Positions 53,194 through 62,814 of a DNA stretch of 64,000 nucleotides are shown here, piece after piece. How positions within the stretch are numbered: position 1 is the stretch's first letter; each line of letters begins with the position of its first letter. The translations under genes were made by a program, and so were the position numbers. The stretch is taken from NCBI RefSeq assembly GCF_000711245.1, contig NZ_JOMH01000001.1, forward strand, positions 3,404,830 through 3,468,829, written 5' to 3'. A model generated the notes under the pieces. That model was given only the letters and a program-made list of their open reading frames with translations. It was not told the DNA's origin and did no database searches. The DNA comes from Polycyclovorans algicola TG408 (GTDB lineage Bacteria; Pseudomonadota; Gammaproteobacteria; Nevskiales; Nevskiaceae).

Positions 53194-54819
53194 TCAACCT
53201 GCGGTGGGCAGCTTGTACTCGGTGAACTGCTCGCGCAGCTTGAGCTTGCTGATCTTGCCGGTGGCGGTGTGGGGCAACTCGTCGACGAACTGCACGTCGT
53301 CGGGCAGCATCCACTTGGCGATCTTGCCGTCGTAGTGGGCCAGCAATTCTTCCGGCGTGGCCGTTTTGCCTTCCTTGAGCACCACGACCAGCAACGGCCG
53401 CTCATCCCACTTGGGGTGAAACACGCCAATCACCCCGGCCTCGGCCACGGCCGGGTGGCTGACGGCGATGTTCTCCAGCTCGATGGAGCTGATCCACTCG
53501 CCGCCCGACTTGATCACGTCCTTGGAGCGGTCGGTGATCTGGATGTAGCCGTCGGGGTCGATGGTGGCGACATCGCCGGTGGGAAACCAGCCATTGACCA
53601 AGGGCGACTCGTCGCGCCGGTAGTACTTGTCGACAATCCACGGGCCCTGCACCAGCAAGTCACCAAAGGCCTTGCCGTCCCACGGCAATTCCTTGCCCGC
53701 GTCGTCGACAATCTTGATGTCGACGCCGAACACCGGACGACCGGCCTTGACGTGAATCTTGAACTGCTCCTCCTCGCTCAGGCTCAGGTGCTTTCCCTTG
53801 AGCGCGTTGAAGGTGCCCAGCGGCGACATTTCGGTCATGCCCCAGGCGTGGTGAATGTGGATGCCGTAGTCGTCCTTGAAGGCTTTCATCAGCGCGGGTG
53901 GGCAGGCCGAACCGCCCACCACCATGCGATTGATGGTGCTCAGCTTCTGTCCGGTTTTCTGCAGCTCCTGCAGCAACCCCAGCCAGATGGTAGGCACGCC
54001 GGCGGTGAAGGTGACCTTTTCGCCTTCGAACAACTCGATCAGGCTCTTGCCGTCCAGCGCCGGGCCGGGGAGCACCAGCTTGGCACCGACGATGGGGCAG
54101 GAATACGCCAAACCCCAGGCGTTGACGTGGAACATGGGCACCACCGGCAGCACCACGTCGCTGGCCTTCAGGCCCATCACGTCGGGCATGATCGAGCCCA
54201 GCGCGTGCAGCACGGTGGAGCGGTGCGAATACAGCACGCCCTTGGGGTTGCCGGTGGTCCCCGAGGTGTAGCACAGGCAGGCGGCGGCATTCTCATCCAG
54301 CACCGGCCACGCGTAATCGGCGCTGCCGCCGGCCAACCAGGTTTCATACGCGATGGGTTTGACGGTTTTCAACGCCGGCAGCTTGTCTTCATCGCAGAGC
54401 GCGATCCAGTGCTTGATCTTGGGGCAATGCGCTGCCACCGCGTCGATCAGCGGGGCAAACGTCAGGTCAAAGAACAGCGCCTCGTCTTCGGCGTCGTTGG
54501 CAATCCAGGCGATCTGTTCGGGGTGCAGGCGCGGGTTGATGGTGTGCATCACCCGGCCCGAGCCGGAAATGCCGTAGTACAGCTCGAAGTGCCGGTAACC
54601 ATTCCATGCCAGCGTGGCGACCCGCCCGCCACGAGCAATGTTCATCGTCTCCAGTGCACTCGCAGCTTGACGGCTGCGGCGATGCGCGTCGCGATAGGTG
54701 TAGCGATGAATGTCGCCTTCAACACGGCGCGAGACAATCTCGGTGTCGCCATGAAAGCGGTCGGCGTGCACCAGCAGAATCGAAATCGACAGCGGCATAT
54801 CCATCATCTGACCCAGCAT
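53194..54819 (-). CDS. Medium-chain acyl-CoA synthetase, AlkK-like
   Basis: 541-aa AMP-forming ligase that activates fatty acids to acyl-CoA. It contains the AMP-binding motif [11 protein letters not shown] (about 190), [40 protein letters not shown] and the C-terminal catalytic lysine region [11 protein letters not shown]. The N-terminus MLGQMM and long stretches such as [15 protein letters not shown] and [13 protein letters not shown] match AlkK of the Pseudomonas alkane plasmid as remembered. It would activate acids produced by the alkane/alkylaromatic cluster at 1.7-11 kb, though the two lie 43 kb apart. Confidence 0.92.
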   Translation of the reverse strand: MLGQMMDMPLSISILLVHADRFHGDTEIVSRRVEGDIHRYTYRDAHRRSRQAASALETMNIARGGRVATLAWNGYRHFELYYGISGSGRVMHTINPRLHPEQIAWIANDAEDEALFFDLTFAPLIDAVAAHCPKIKHWIALCDEDKLPALKTVKPIAYETWLAGGSADYAWPVLDENAAACLCYTSGTTGNPKGVLYSHRSTVLHALGSIMPDVMGLKASDVVLPVVPMFHVNAWGLAYSCPIVGAKLVLPGPALDGKSLIELFEGEKVTFTAGVPTIWLGLLQELQKTGQKLSTINRMVVGGSACPPALMKAFKDDYGIHIHHAWGMTEMSPLGTFNALKGKHLSLSEEEQFKIHVKAGRPVFGVDIKIVDDAGKELPWDGKAFGDLLVQGPWIVDKYYRRDESPLVNGWFPTGDVATIDPDGYIQITDRSKDVIKSGGEWISSIELENIAVSHPAVAEAGVIGVFHPKWDERPLLVVVLKEGKTATPEELLAHYDGKIAKWMLPDDVQFVDELPHTATGKISKLKLREQFTEYKLPTAG

Positions 54820-54965
54820 GAATGACTCTCCTTGGAGTTTTATTGAACGGTTGGCTGCGGATGGTCGCCGATACTCGGCCCATCACTCAAGCCACGAATG
54901 GGTAGGAACACCCACCCTGCGCCAGCATCAGCGCCCGTCCCGTGCTCGCGGCGTTCACGCCTGCC

Positions 54966-55016
54966 TTTTCTCTGCGTCCTCTCTTTGTCCTCTGTGCCTC
55001 TGCGTTGAACGCTTTT
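54966..55016. repeat. Interspersed intergenic repeat, copy B (inverted relative to copy A)
   Basis: About 50 bp between the acyl-CoA ligase and the dppF stop. On the minus strand it reads AAAAGCGTTCAACGCAGAGG to AAAGAGAGGACGCAGAGAAAA, closely matching copy A at 49741-49793. The rest of the 211-bp gap (54820-55030) shows no gene. Confidence 0.8.
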
Positions 55017-55030
55017 TCTCACCTCACGCC

Positions 55031-55984
55031 TCACGCAAGATGACACGCCACCCTGGCGCCCCCGGCCAGCTCACGCAGCGCTGGCACCTCGACCGAACAG
55101 CGCGCAACGGCCACCGGGCAACGCGGATGAAACGGGCAACCCGGCGGTGGCGCACTGGGTGACGGCATGTCGCCGGGCAGCACGATGCGGCCGTGGCGCC
55201 GCGTTGGGTCGGGCACCGGCACCGCCGACAGCAGCGCCTGCGTGTACGGATGTTGGGGCGCGGCGAACAGCGCGGCCGTCTCAGCCTCTTCGACAATGCG
55301 CCCCAGATACATCACCGCCACCCGGTCGGCGATATGCCGCACCACCGCCAGATCGTGCGAAATGAACAGGTAGCTGACGCCAAACTGCGCACCGACGTCG
55401 TCCAACAAATTGAGAATCTGTGCCTGCACCGAAACATCCAGCGCCGACACCGCCTCGTCGGCGACGATCAGCTTGGGCGACAGCGCCAAGGCCCGGGCAA
55501 TGCCGATACGTTGTCGCTGACCGCCGGAGAACTCATGCGGGTACCGATTGGCCATGGCCGGGCGCAGGCCGACCACGTCCAGCAGTTCGTTGACCCGCGC
55601 CTGGCGCGTGATGTGGTCGCCCCAGCGGTGCACGCTCAGCGGTTCGTCCAGCGTCTGGCCGATGCTGCGCCGCGGGTTGAGCGAGGCGTAGGGGTCCTGA
55701 AAAATGATCTGCATCTCGCGCCGCCGCGCGCGCAGCGCCGCGCGGCCGATCCCGGTGACCGGCGTGCCGTCCAGCCACACCTCGCCCGCCGTGGGTTCGT
55801 GCAAGCGGAGAATGGCGCGCGCCAGGGTGGACTTGCCGCAGCCCGACTCGCCCACCAGCGCCAGAGTCTGGCCGCGTGCCAGGTCCAGATCGACGCCATC
55901 CACCGCCTTCAGCGGCGGCTTGCGCAACGGCCAGCCGCTGCCGCCGAAGTATTTCTTCAAGCCTTGAACTCGGAGCAGGCTCAC
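55031..55984 (-). CDS. Peptide ABC transporter ATP-binding protein, DppF/OppF type
   Basis: 318-aa ATPase. Walker [10 protein letters not shown] is near 47, the signature FSGGQRQRIGIARALA near 155, Walker B LIVADEAVSALDV, and the oligopeptide C-terminal domain has CPFHPRCPVA with cysteines of the OppF Fe-S-like motif. The GTG at 55984 follows AGGTG and gives SLLRVQGLKKYF, the usual N-terminus; the longer frame upstream crosses a REP-like repeat and is not coding. It is last in the importer operon, separated from dppD by the repeat. Confidence 0.9.
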   Translation of the reverse strand: MSLLRVQGLKKYFGGSGWPLRKPPLKAVDGVDLDLARGQTLALVGESGCGKSTLARAILRLHEPTAGEVWLDGTPVTGIGRAALRARRREMQIIFQDPYASLNPRRSIGQTLDEPLSVHRWGDHITRQARVNELLDVVGLRPAMANRYPHEFSGGQRQRIGIARALALSPKLIVADEAVSALDVSVQAQILNLLDDVGAQFGVSYLFISHDLAVVRHIADRVAVMYLGRIVEEAETAALFAAPQHPYTQALLSAVPVPDPTRRHGRIVLPGDMPSPSAPPPGCPFHPRCPVAVARCSVEVPALRELAGGARVACHLA

Positions 55985-56000
55985 GACGCACACCTGCCCT

Positions 56001-56056
56001 GTAGGTCGGGTTTCAACCCGACACGCACGCTCGGCCGTCGGCATGAATGCCGACCT
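56001..56056. repeat. REP-like paired palindromic repeat
   Basis: Two short hairpins, GTCGGG-TTTCAA-CCCGAC (56005-56022) and GTCGGCAT-GA-ATGCCGAC (56037-56054), separated by 14 bp. Outer arms AGGTCGG and CCGACCT are also complementary. This layout is that of REP/BIME-type extragenic repeats, here between dppD and dppF, where it could affect mRNA stability. Confidence 0.7.
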
Positions 56057-56078
56057 GCCCACCTTGGCTTGCACATTG

Positions 56079-57074
56079 TCATGGGCCCCCGGCTCCAGCC
56101 GATTCGGGATGCAAACACGCCGCCTCATGCGCGCCACTCATCACACGCAGCGCTGGCGACGCGGTTTCGCAATCGGCCTGCGCCCTGGGGCAGCGCGGCG
56201 CAAACGCGCAGCCGGGCGGCAGGTTCGACAGCTCGGGCACGGTGCCGGGAATGGTCGCCAGCCGTCCGCCCTCGGTCACGCCGTCAATCCGCGGCAGGCA
56301 GTTCAGCAAGCCGCGCGTGTAGGGGTGCCGGGGCGCGGCGAACAGTTCGAGTGTCGTGGCCTGTTCAATCACCCGCCCGCAGTACATGACGTGCACGCGG
56401 TCGCAGATTTCGGCGACCACGCCCATGTCATGGGTGATCAACAGCATCGCCACGCCTTCTTCGCGGACCAGGGTGCGCATCAGGTCCAGCACCTGCGCCT
56501 GGATGGTCACGTCCAGCGCGGTGGTGGGCTCGTCGGCAATCAACAATCGTGGGCGGCACGACAGCGCCATGGCAATCATCACCCGCTGGCGCATGCCGCC
56601 CGAAAGTTGATGCGGATAGGCGTCGATGCGGCCAGCGGCATCGGCAATCCCCACCCGATTCAGCCAGTCGATGGCTGCGACGCGCGCGGCACGGCGGCTG
56701 AGGTCCTGGTGGCGGCAGAGCACGTCGGCCATCTGACTGCCGACGGTGAACACCGGGTTGAGCGCGGTCATCGGCTCCTGAAAAATCATCGCGATCTCGG
56801 GGCCACGGATGCGCCGCATTTCGCGATCACTCAGCGTCAGCAGGTCGCGTTCTTTGTAGACGATGCGCCCGCCCGCGATGCGCGCCGGGGGCATCGGCAG
56901 CAGGCCCAGTACCGCCGCCGCCGTGATGCTTTTGCCGCAGCCGGACTCCCCCACCAGTCCGACAATCTCGCCCTCGTTCACCGTCAGGCTGACGCCGTGC
57001 AGCGCGTGCAACTCACCGCGATCACTGGCAAAGCGCAGGTCGAGGTTGTCGATGGCCAGCAGCGGCGTGCTCAT
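56079..57074 (-). CDS. Peptide ABC transporter ATP-binding protein, DppD/OppD type
   Basis: 331-aa ATPase with Walker [10 protein letters not shown] (Ile in place of the usual final Thr/Ser, near residue 45), [16 protein letters not shown], signature [15 protein letters not shown], Walker [15 protein letters not shown] and the C-terminal peptide-transporter domain with [10 protein letters not shown]. The ATG at 57074 overlaps dppC by ATGA. Confidence 0.93.
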   Translation of the reverse strand: MSTPLLAIDNLDLRFASDRGELHALHGVSLTVNEGEIVGLVGESGCGKSITAAAVLGLLPMPPARIAGGRIVYKERDLLTLSDREMRRIRGPEIAMIFQEPMTALNPVFTVGSQMADVLCRHQDLSRRAARVAAIDWLNRVGIADAAGRIDAYPHQLSGGMRQRVMIAMALSCRPRLLIADEPTTALDVTIQAQVLDLMRTLVREEGVAMLLITHDMGVVAEICDRVHVMYCGRVIEQATTLELFAAPRHPYTRGLLNCLPRIDGVTEGGRLATIPGTVPELSNLPPGCAFAPRCPRAQADCETASPALRVMSGAHEAACLHPESAGAGGP

Positions 57075-57934
57075 GCCTGCACCTTGCGCGGGTCCAGTGC
57101 GTCCTGAAGGGCATCGGAGAAGAAATTGAAGGCCATCACCAGCACGAACATCGCCAGCGATGCGGCGATAAAGTTGTTGAAAAACCCCGCCGTCACTTCG
57201 TTGGTGGACTGCGAAATCATCAGCCCCCAACTGACCCCGTCCTGCACACCCAGTCCAAGGAACGACAGAATCACCTCGGCCTTGATGGCGGTGACGAACA
57301 CCAGGGTGCCCTGCACCAGCAGAATGTGGCTGGTGTTGGGCAGGATGTGACGAAAGATGATGGCGACCTGCGGCACGCCCACCGCGCGTGCGGCTTCCAC
57401 AAAATCCATGGACTTGAGCTTGATCACCTCGCCGCGTACGTAGCGGCCGGTGGTGGTCCAGAACGTGGTGATCATCGCGATGTGCATGGCCAACGGATGG
57501 CCCTGCATGGCGTAGGCCACCGCCACCACGAACAGGAAAAAGGGGATTGCGTCGAGTACGCCCTTGAGCCAGAGGATGGTTTCATCGAGCCACGACCCGG
57601 CGAAAAACCCCGACAGCGCGCCGAAGACCGCGCCCAGCACCACCGACGACACCGCGACCACCAGGCCAATCTCGAACGCGGTACGGGTCGAATAAATCGC
57701 GCGGGCGAAGATGTCCTGCCCGTTGCGCGTAGTGCCAAACCAGTGCTCGCCCGAGACCGGCGCAAAACTCTGCGCGCCCAGCACGCCCCAGTCCTGGCCG
57801 GCGAGGCCCAGCCACACCGACAGCGCGACGAGCAGATAAACCAGCACGACGGCGGTCGCGAGCAGCCCGGCACGGTCGCGCAGAAAGCGCTGCCCGGCGC
57901 GCGACCACAAGCCCTGCGGACGAACGCCGCTCAT
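57071..57934 (-). CDS. Peptide ABC transporter permease, DppC/OppC type
   Basis: 287-aa inner-membrane permease. An N-terminal helix (LLATAVVLVYLLVALSVWLG) precedes the GEHWFGTTRNGQDIFARAIY segment typical of DppC. Five further helices contain the EAA loop (VEAARAVGVPQVAIIFRHILPN) that contacts the ATPases. It overlaps dppB and dppD by four bases each. Confidence 0.92.
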   Translation of the reverse strand: MSGVRPQGLWSRAGQRFLRDRAGLLATAVVLVYLLVALSVWLGLAGQDWGVLGAQSFAPVSGEHWFGTTRNGQDIFARAIYSTRTAFEIGLVVAVSSVVLGAVFGALSGFFAGSWLDETILWLKGVLDAIPFFLFVVAVAYAMQGHPLAMHIAMITTFWTTTGRYVRGEVIKLKSMDFVEAARAVGVPQVAIIFRHILPNTSHILLVQGTLVFVTAIKAEVILSFLGLGVQDGVSWGLMISQSTNEVTAGFFNNFIAASLAMFVLVMAFNFFSDALQDALDPRKVQA

Positions 57935-58884
57935 GACAGCGACACCCGCGGATCGACGGCGCGATACAACAGGTCGTTGATGATCAGCACGACCACGAAC
58001 AGCAGCGCCGTCAGCCCCACAACCGCCTTGAGGACCGGTTGATCCCCGGTGGTGACCGCGTCATAGGCCAGCTTGCCGGCGCCGGGAATGCCGAAGTAGC
58101 TCTCGATCAACAGGCTCCCGGCAATCACGATGGACGGAATCGAAAACATCACCCGGGTGATGATGGGAATCAGGCTGTTCTTCAGCACGTACTTCCACAG
58201 AATCACCCCCGAGCCCGCCCCAAAGGCGCGCGCCGTTCGCACGTGATCTCGGCCCATCTCCTCGACAAATACCGCGCGGTAAAAGCGCGTGTTGTAGCCG
58301 AGGCTGACAAAGACGATGGCCAGTGTGGGCACCGTCACGTAGTAAAGGTAGGCGCCAAGGCTGGACATGTCCCAGCCGCGTACCGGGAAAAAATTGAGCC
58401 CGTAACGCGACGAGAACAGCAGTTGGAAGACGATGATGATGATCAGGAAGCTGATGCTCATGCCAATCACCGAAAACGCCATGATGCTGCGGTCGACCCA
58501 GCGGCCGCGATGCCACGCCGCCGCCAGGGCCAGTGCGATGCCGAGCAGGTTGCCGATGACAAAGCCCGGCAACGTCAGCGCCAGCGACACCGGCACCGCG
58601 TCGGCCAGCAGCTCGCCCACGGGTTGGCCGGTGGAAATCGAGCGACCAAAGTCGAACGTCACCATCTCGCGTAGATAATCGAGATATCGCAGCATCAGCG
58701 GCTGGTCGTAACCGAGCTGCGCCCGCGCAGCGGCGATATGCTCTGGCGTCGGGTTTTTGCCGACCAACTCGAAGCTCAGATCGGGCCCGAAGTAGACCAT
58801 CAGCAGAAAGCTGATGAAGGTCACCCCCAGGATCAGCGGAATACCGGTCGCCAAGCGTCGAAGCAAGTACCACAGTGTGCCCAT
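57931..58884 (-). CDS. Peptide ABC transporter permease, DppB/OppB type
   Basis: 317-aa inner-membrane permease beginning MGTLWYLLRRLATGIPLILGVTF-type sequence with about six helices. The EAA loop DHVRTARAFGAGSGVILWKYVLKNSLIP is present. The start lies 3 bp after the binding-protein stop. Confidence 0.92.
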   Translation of the reverse strand: MGTLWYLLRRLATGIPLILGVTFISFLLMVYFGPDLSFELVGKNPTPEHIAAARAQLGYDQPLMLRYLDYLREMVTFDFGRSISTGQPVGELLADAVPVSLALTLPGFVIGNLLGIALALAAAWHRGRWVDRSIMAFSVIGMSISFLIIIIVFQLLFSSRYGLNFFPVRGWDMSSLGAYLYYVTVPTLAIVFVSLGYNTRFYRAVFVEEMGRDHVRTARAFGAGSGVILWKYVLKNSLIPIITRVMFSIPSIVIAGSLLIESYFGIPGAGKLAYDAVTTGDQPVLKAVVGLTALLFVVVLIINDLLYRAVDPRVSLS

Positions 58885-58887
58885 CGG

Positions 58888-60666
58888 CTACTTCACGTCG
58901 ACGAAGCGAAGCCAGAATCCGCCCAGAATCTGCCGGTCGGGCAGGCCGAGCACCTCCTTGTGCCACAGCGCCACACGCTGGCGTGACAACGACAGGATGC
59001 CGACGCAATCGTCGATCAGCATCTGATTCATCTGCTGGTAGATCTCGCTGCGCTTTTGACTGGGCAGCATCACCGCCGATTGCTCGTAGAGCGCGTCGTA
59101 CTCGGGATTGCGGTAGTTCGAGGCGTTGCTGCCCGGTGCGGCATTGGGGCCGTAAAACAGTTGCAGCACGTTCTCGGCATCCGGGTAATCCAGCCCCCAG
59201 CCGTAGCCCATGATCTGCAGCTCAGAGGTGCGCAGCGCGCGGTTGTAGTCGCCAAAGGTGGCATAGCTCTCGACGTTGATCTTCTCCGGCGGAATGCCGA
59301 CAGCGGACATGTATCCGGTGAATTCCTCGGCCATTTCGCGGCCCAGCACCGAGGCCACCAGGCCATAGTCCAGCGTCGGCAGGTTATCGGCGGTCCAGCC
59401 GGCCTCGGCGAGCCGCGCGCGCGCGCGCTCCGGATTGTGGGTGACTGAGTCACGCGACAGGCTGGCGTCAAACTCGGCGAGCAACGGGGGGATCACCCCC
59501 GGAAACACCTCGCCCAATCCCGAGTAAAAGCGCTCATTGCGCTGCGCCCAGTCGAAGGCATCGCGCATCGCACAGCGCAGCTCGCGGTTCATGGCGTTGC
59601 GCTGCGGGTCATCGACGATGCCGATCTCCGGGTCGGCCATATTGAAGACCGAAAACACCAACCCGGCTTCAGGCCCGGTGTCGAGGTGATAGCGCTCGGC
59701 AAATTCGGGCTTGAGCGTGACCGGGTCTTTCGAGGCCAGCACGATGTCGGTCTGCTCGACCGGCAGGCCGGACATCTGAATTTCGCGCCCCGAGGTAAAC
59801 GACGCCCAGCGGGCTGCCGATTCCTGGATGAAGTCGATCCACAGTTCGTCGACAAACGGCGAGGGCTTGCCATCCAGGTGGTTGATGCCCAGGTGTCCGT
59901 GCAGCGCAGCCTCATAGCCCTCATAGGCCAGATCCAGCGGCTCTTTGCGGAAATCCGGGTTGCGCACCAGTCGCACCTGCTCGCGCGAATAACGCTCGAG
60001 CTTCCAAGGGCCCGAGCCGACGGCGCGCGTACCCAGGCCCTCGCCGTAGGCGGTGACCGCCTCGTGCGGCACCACCGCCGAAAAGCCCTGCGCCAGCGTG
60101 TTGACGAACTGCGGAAACGGCTTGACCAGTCGCACCTGTACCGTCAGGTCATCGACCGCCAGCAAGCCCGGCACGGCCGCGTCAGGGTCGGCACCGGCAT
60201 CCATCCAGGCATTGAGCCCCTCGATCTTGCGGTCCCACAGCCAGCGCCCCTGGGAAACCTGCTCGGGGTCGAAGTGGCGCTTGAGCGAGTACACCACGTC
60301 ATGGGCAGTGACTGCGCGGCCCTTTCCGTCCGGGAACGCGTCATCGTCGATAAAACGCACCCCCGGTTTCAGGGCGATGGTGTAGGTCAAACCGTCTTCG
60401 CTGATCTCCGGCATTGCCGCCGCAAGATTGGGAACCAGCTCGTAGGGCCGGGCAAGATATTTGTAGCGATACAGCGTGTCGTAAACGCTGACCACGATCT
60501 GGTTGGAATACACGGTGGCCGCCTGCAGCGGATCAATGTTGGTCGGTACACCGTCATCGGAATGTCGGTAGCGCTTGACGTCATTGCCCGCATCCGGACG
60601 CGAACAGGCGGCAACGGCTGCCAGCAGAAACGACACGGTCACGACCACTACAGGGCGCAGCTTCAT
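58888..60666 (-). CDS. Extracellular solute-binding lipoprotein, family 5 (peptide importer)
   Basis: 592-aa periplasmic binding lipoprotein. The signal peptide MKLRPVVVVTVSFLLAAVAAC carries lipobox VAAC, so it is probably lipid-anchored. Family-5 landmarks are NIDPLQAATVYSNQIVVSVYDTLY, GLTYTIALKPGVRF, GSGPWKLERY and GWGLDYPDAENVLQLFYGP. The ATG at 60666 is chosen for the signal peptide and an upstream GAGG. It is first in the operon with two permeases and two ATPases, making a complete importer of oligopeptides or related compounds. Confidence 0.92.
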   Translation of the reverse strand: MKLRPVVVVTVSFLLAAVAACSRPDAGNDVKRYRHSDDGVPTNIDPLQAATVYSNQIVVSVYDTLYRYKYLARPYELVPNLAAAMPEISEDGLTYTIALKPGVRFIDDDAFPDGKGRAVTAHDVVYSLKRHFDPEQVSQGRWLWDRKIEGLNAWMDAGADPDAAVPGLLAVDDLTVQVRLVKPFPQFVNTLAQGFSAVVPHEAVTAYGEGLGTRAVGSGPWKLERYSREQVRLVRNPDFRKEPLDLAYEGYEAALHGHLGINHLDGKPSPFVDELWIDFIQESAARWASFTSGREIQMSGLPVEQTDIVLASKDPVTLKPEFAERYHLDTGPEAGLVFSVFNMADPEIGIVDDPQRNAMNRELRCAMRDAFDWAQRNERFYSGLGEVFPGVIPPLLAEFDASLSRDSVTHNPERARARLAEAGWTADNLPTLDYGLVASVLGREMAEEFTGYMSAVGIPPEKINVESYATFGDYNRALRTSELQIMGYGWGLDYPDAENVLQLFYGPNAAPGSNASNYRNPEYDALYEQSAVMLPSQKRSEIYQQMNQMLIDDCVGILSLSRQRVALWHKEVLGLPDRQILGGFWLRFVDVK

Positions 60667-60769
60667 GCGGGCCTCGCTCAAGCTCGGAACATCGGTGACG
60701 GAAAGGTAGCAGGGATGGTGCCAACCGCGTCGCGGCGACCTCAACCCAGTTCAGAAAACGTGCCGCCAA

Positions 60770-60787
60770 ACCCCCGAATCAGGGGGT
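60770..60787. repeat. Short inverted repeat in the divergent intergenic region
   Basis: ACCCCC-GAATCA-GGGGGT within the 181-bp divergent gap between the peptide-binding protein and the small lipoprotein. It could be a regulatory site for either gene. Nothing else recognisable lies in this gap apart from the AAGGGAAG ribosome-binding site of the lipoprotein. Confidence 0.45.
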
Positions 60788-60847
60788 ATTCGGCGTTTCG
60801 CGAGCTGGTTACCGTGCAGTCGTACAGACAAAAAAGGGAAGCACTCT

Positions 60848-61393
60848 ATGAAACGCACTTATCTGATCGCCATCGTCACGCCGATGGCCGCCTTGGCCAT
60901 TGCCGCATGCGACAGTGACTCAAAAAATGCCGGTGGTGGTGGTGGTGGTGGCGCCACCTGCAGTGCTGTGATCCCGATGCAGGTTACCGGCGAGCTGTCG
61001 CCCATGTATTCGTGGACCGATGGCGCAGTGAGCAGCCTGACCGTGGCCCGGACCGAAAACCTCGAGTTCATTGCCGCCAACCCCACGGCCTGTGTACCGC
61101 CAAATGAGCCAGACCCCATGTGTGAACTGGCCTACAGCCGCAGTTCTCTGCCCAACCCCGAGAACCCCGAAACGCTACCCAATAACGTCGACTCGCCATT
61201 GATGCACGGCGCTAGCCCGAGCCTGGGCGGCGGCTTCCCCACCGAAGTCGCGCTGGTCAACGAAAACCCGCTCGAAAATGGCGTGGAATATCAGGCATCC
61301 GTGATCCGCACGCTGGAAGATGGCAACGTGGAATGCGGTTGCGTGCGCTTCAATGCGGGCACCTCGGCTGACGACGACAACAACTGCCTGTAA
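60848..61393 (+). CDS. Small secreted lipoprotein, function unknown
   Basis: 181-aa protein. The signal peptide MKRTYLIAIVTPMAALAIAAC ends in lipobox AIAAC. Next comes a run of seven glycines (a GGT trinucleotide repeat at 60932-60949) and a mature region with six further Cys (C38, C82, C92, C158, C160, C180), suggesting disulfides. No family is recognised. AAGGGAAG precedes the start and a strong terminator follows, so it forms its own transcription unit. Confidence 0.75.
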   Translation: MKRTYLIAIVTPMAALAIAACDSDSKNAGGGGGGGATCSAVIPMQVTGELSPMYSWTDGAVSSLTVARTENLEFIAANPTACVPPNEPDPMCELAYSRSSLPNPENPETLPNNVDSPLMHGASPSLGGGFPTEVALVNENPLENGVEYQASVIRTLEDGNVECGCVRFNAGTSADDDNNCL

Positions 61394-61406
61394 GCCAGAC
61401 TGACTA

Positions 61407-61446
61407 GCGGTGCCCGCCTCGACGACGGCGGACACCGCGTTTTTTT
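61407..61446 (+). terminator. Rho-independent terminator of the lipoprotein gene
   Basis: Stem GCGGTGCCCGCC/GGCGGACACCGC with one mismatch and an eight-base loop, followed by seven T residues, 14 bp after the stop codon. The 95 bp between it and the tilS stop shows no gene. Confidence 0.85.
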
Positions 61447-61541
61447 GGACTGGGGAACCTGTGAAAATCGTAGCGAGCGATACGCGTTTCGCGTTCCGCC
61501 GGCATGCGAAATGACGCGCGAAGTCGTTACGCCGAGGTTCC

Positions 61542-62792
61542 CTAGCGCGAACCGGCCCAGCCCGGCGCAGGCTGCCATTGCAGACCCGGCGGCGCGTCAC
61601 TGCTGACCACCCAATCGGCCAAGGCCACCACCTCGTCGCCGCGCACCAATACCGGGACGCGTGCACGCAGCCAGGACGGCACCCCCCGCGCCTGCAACAG
61701 GGTGGTGATGCGTTGATGGTGTGCACTGCCGCGCGGCTTGATGCGCTCGCCCAGGCCACTCGCCCGCACGATAAGCGGCGACTGCGGCGCAACATCGGCC
61801 GTCAGCCGGCCCCAGCCGGACAACTCGATAGATGTCGTTGCAGTCCAAACACCTTCTGCCAAGGGCAGCAGCTCATCAGTGGCATAGAGGCCCTGCCGGT
61901 GGCGCCGCAAGGTGACCCCGTGAATACGCACAGCCGGGTGTCGCCCCTCCCCGGCATGCATCACTTCACGTTCAACCTGCGTCAGCATCGCCGCCGAGGG
62001 CACCTGTCCGATACGCTCGCGCAGCCAGTTGCGCAGCGCATCATGTCGGTCGGTCTCGACAAGGTGGGCGGCGGCGTCCAACGGCCAGCACGGCCCCCAT
62101 TCGGTCTGACGTTCGACCAGGGTCACGGTCGGGGGTTTGCGCTCGGCCATCAACTCGGCCAATCGCCCCAGTGCGGCTTGGGCGGCCGGATAGCGATTTT
62201 CGATTTCAGGCATCAATCGTTGCCGCAGCCAGACTCGCGTGAAGGTCGGATCTGCATTGTGCGGATCGTCAATCCAGCGCAACGCGTGAGCCGTCGCATA
62301 GTCGGCAATCTGCTGCGGGGTGATGGACAGCCACGGCCGCCATAGCGGCGTGCCCGACACCGTTTTGCCGTGGCGGCGCATGCCCGCCAGGCCGTTGGGT
62401 CCGGTACCACGCAGCACCCGCATCAAAACGGTTTCGGCCTGATCGCCGGCGTGATGGGCCGTGACGAGCACCGTATCCTCGGGAACCGCCTGGGCCAGCG
62501 CCGCATAGCGTGCGCCGCGCGCATCGGCTTCCATGCCAGCCCCACTGGGATGCACGCGCACCCGCTGCAACTGCAAGGGCACCTGCCACGCGGCGCAAAG
62601 TTGCGCGCAATGGGCGGCAAAATCGTCGGCGGCCGCCTGCAGGCCATGGTGGATGTGCACCGCGCTGATCCGACCCGGATACCGGACCTGCAAGGCGTGC
62701 AACAAACTCACCGAGTCGCGGCCGCCCGACAGCGCCAGGATGAGCTTTTCGGCGGGCGGATCGTGCAGCGCCTGGGTCAGCACGTCGATCAC
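61542..62792 (-). CDS. tilS: tRNA(Ile)-lysidine synthase
   Basis: 416-aa enzyme that converts C34 of the CAU-anticodon tRNA-Ile to lysidine, needed to read AUA. The PP-loop ATP motif SGGRDS is at 22-27, followed by HHGLQAAADDFA and TAHHAGDQAETVLMRVLRGTG. The C-terminal TilS domain (about 340 on, LGERIKPRG) is present. It follows accA on the minus strand, a conserved pair. Confidence 0.95.
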   Translation of the reverse strand: MIDVLTQALHDPPAEKLILALSGGRDSVSLLHALQVRYPGRISAVHIHHGLQAAADDFAAHCAQLCAAWQVPLQLQRVRVHPSGAGMEADARGARYAALAQAVPEDTVLVTAHHAGDQAETVLMRVLRGTGPNGLAGMRRHGKTVSGTPLWRPWLSITPQQIADYATAHALRWIDDPHNADPTFTRVWLRQRLMPEIENRYPAAQAALGRLAELMAERKPPTVTLVERQTEWGPCWPLDAAAHLVETDRHDALRNWLRERIGQVPSAAMLTQVEREVMHAGEGRHPAVRIHGVTLRRHRQGLYATDELLPLAEGVWTATTSIELSGWGRLTADVAPQSPLIVRASGLGERIKPRGSAHHQRITTLLQARGVPSWLRARVPVLVRGDEVVALADWVVSSDAPPGLQWQPAPGWAGSR

Positions 62793-62814
62793 CGGCCGGC
62801 CGCACGGGGCTCGG

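Noticed and set aside
52720-54825. 701-codon open frame on the plus strand
   Set aside because: It lies wholly antisense to the AlkK-like ligase and SET genes, which have clear motifs. Its His/Gln/Arg-rich translation is typical of high-GC antisense frames.
55985-56137. Upstream extension of the dppF frame
   Set aside because: The stretch covers the REP-like hairpins and the end of dppD, and translates to non-family sequence. GTG at 55984 has a ribosome-binding site and the normal N-terminus.
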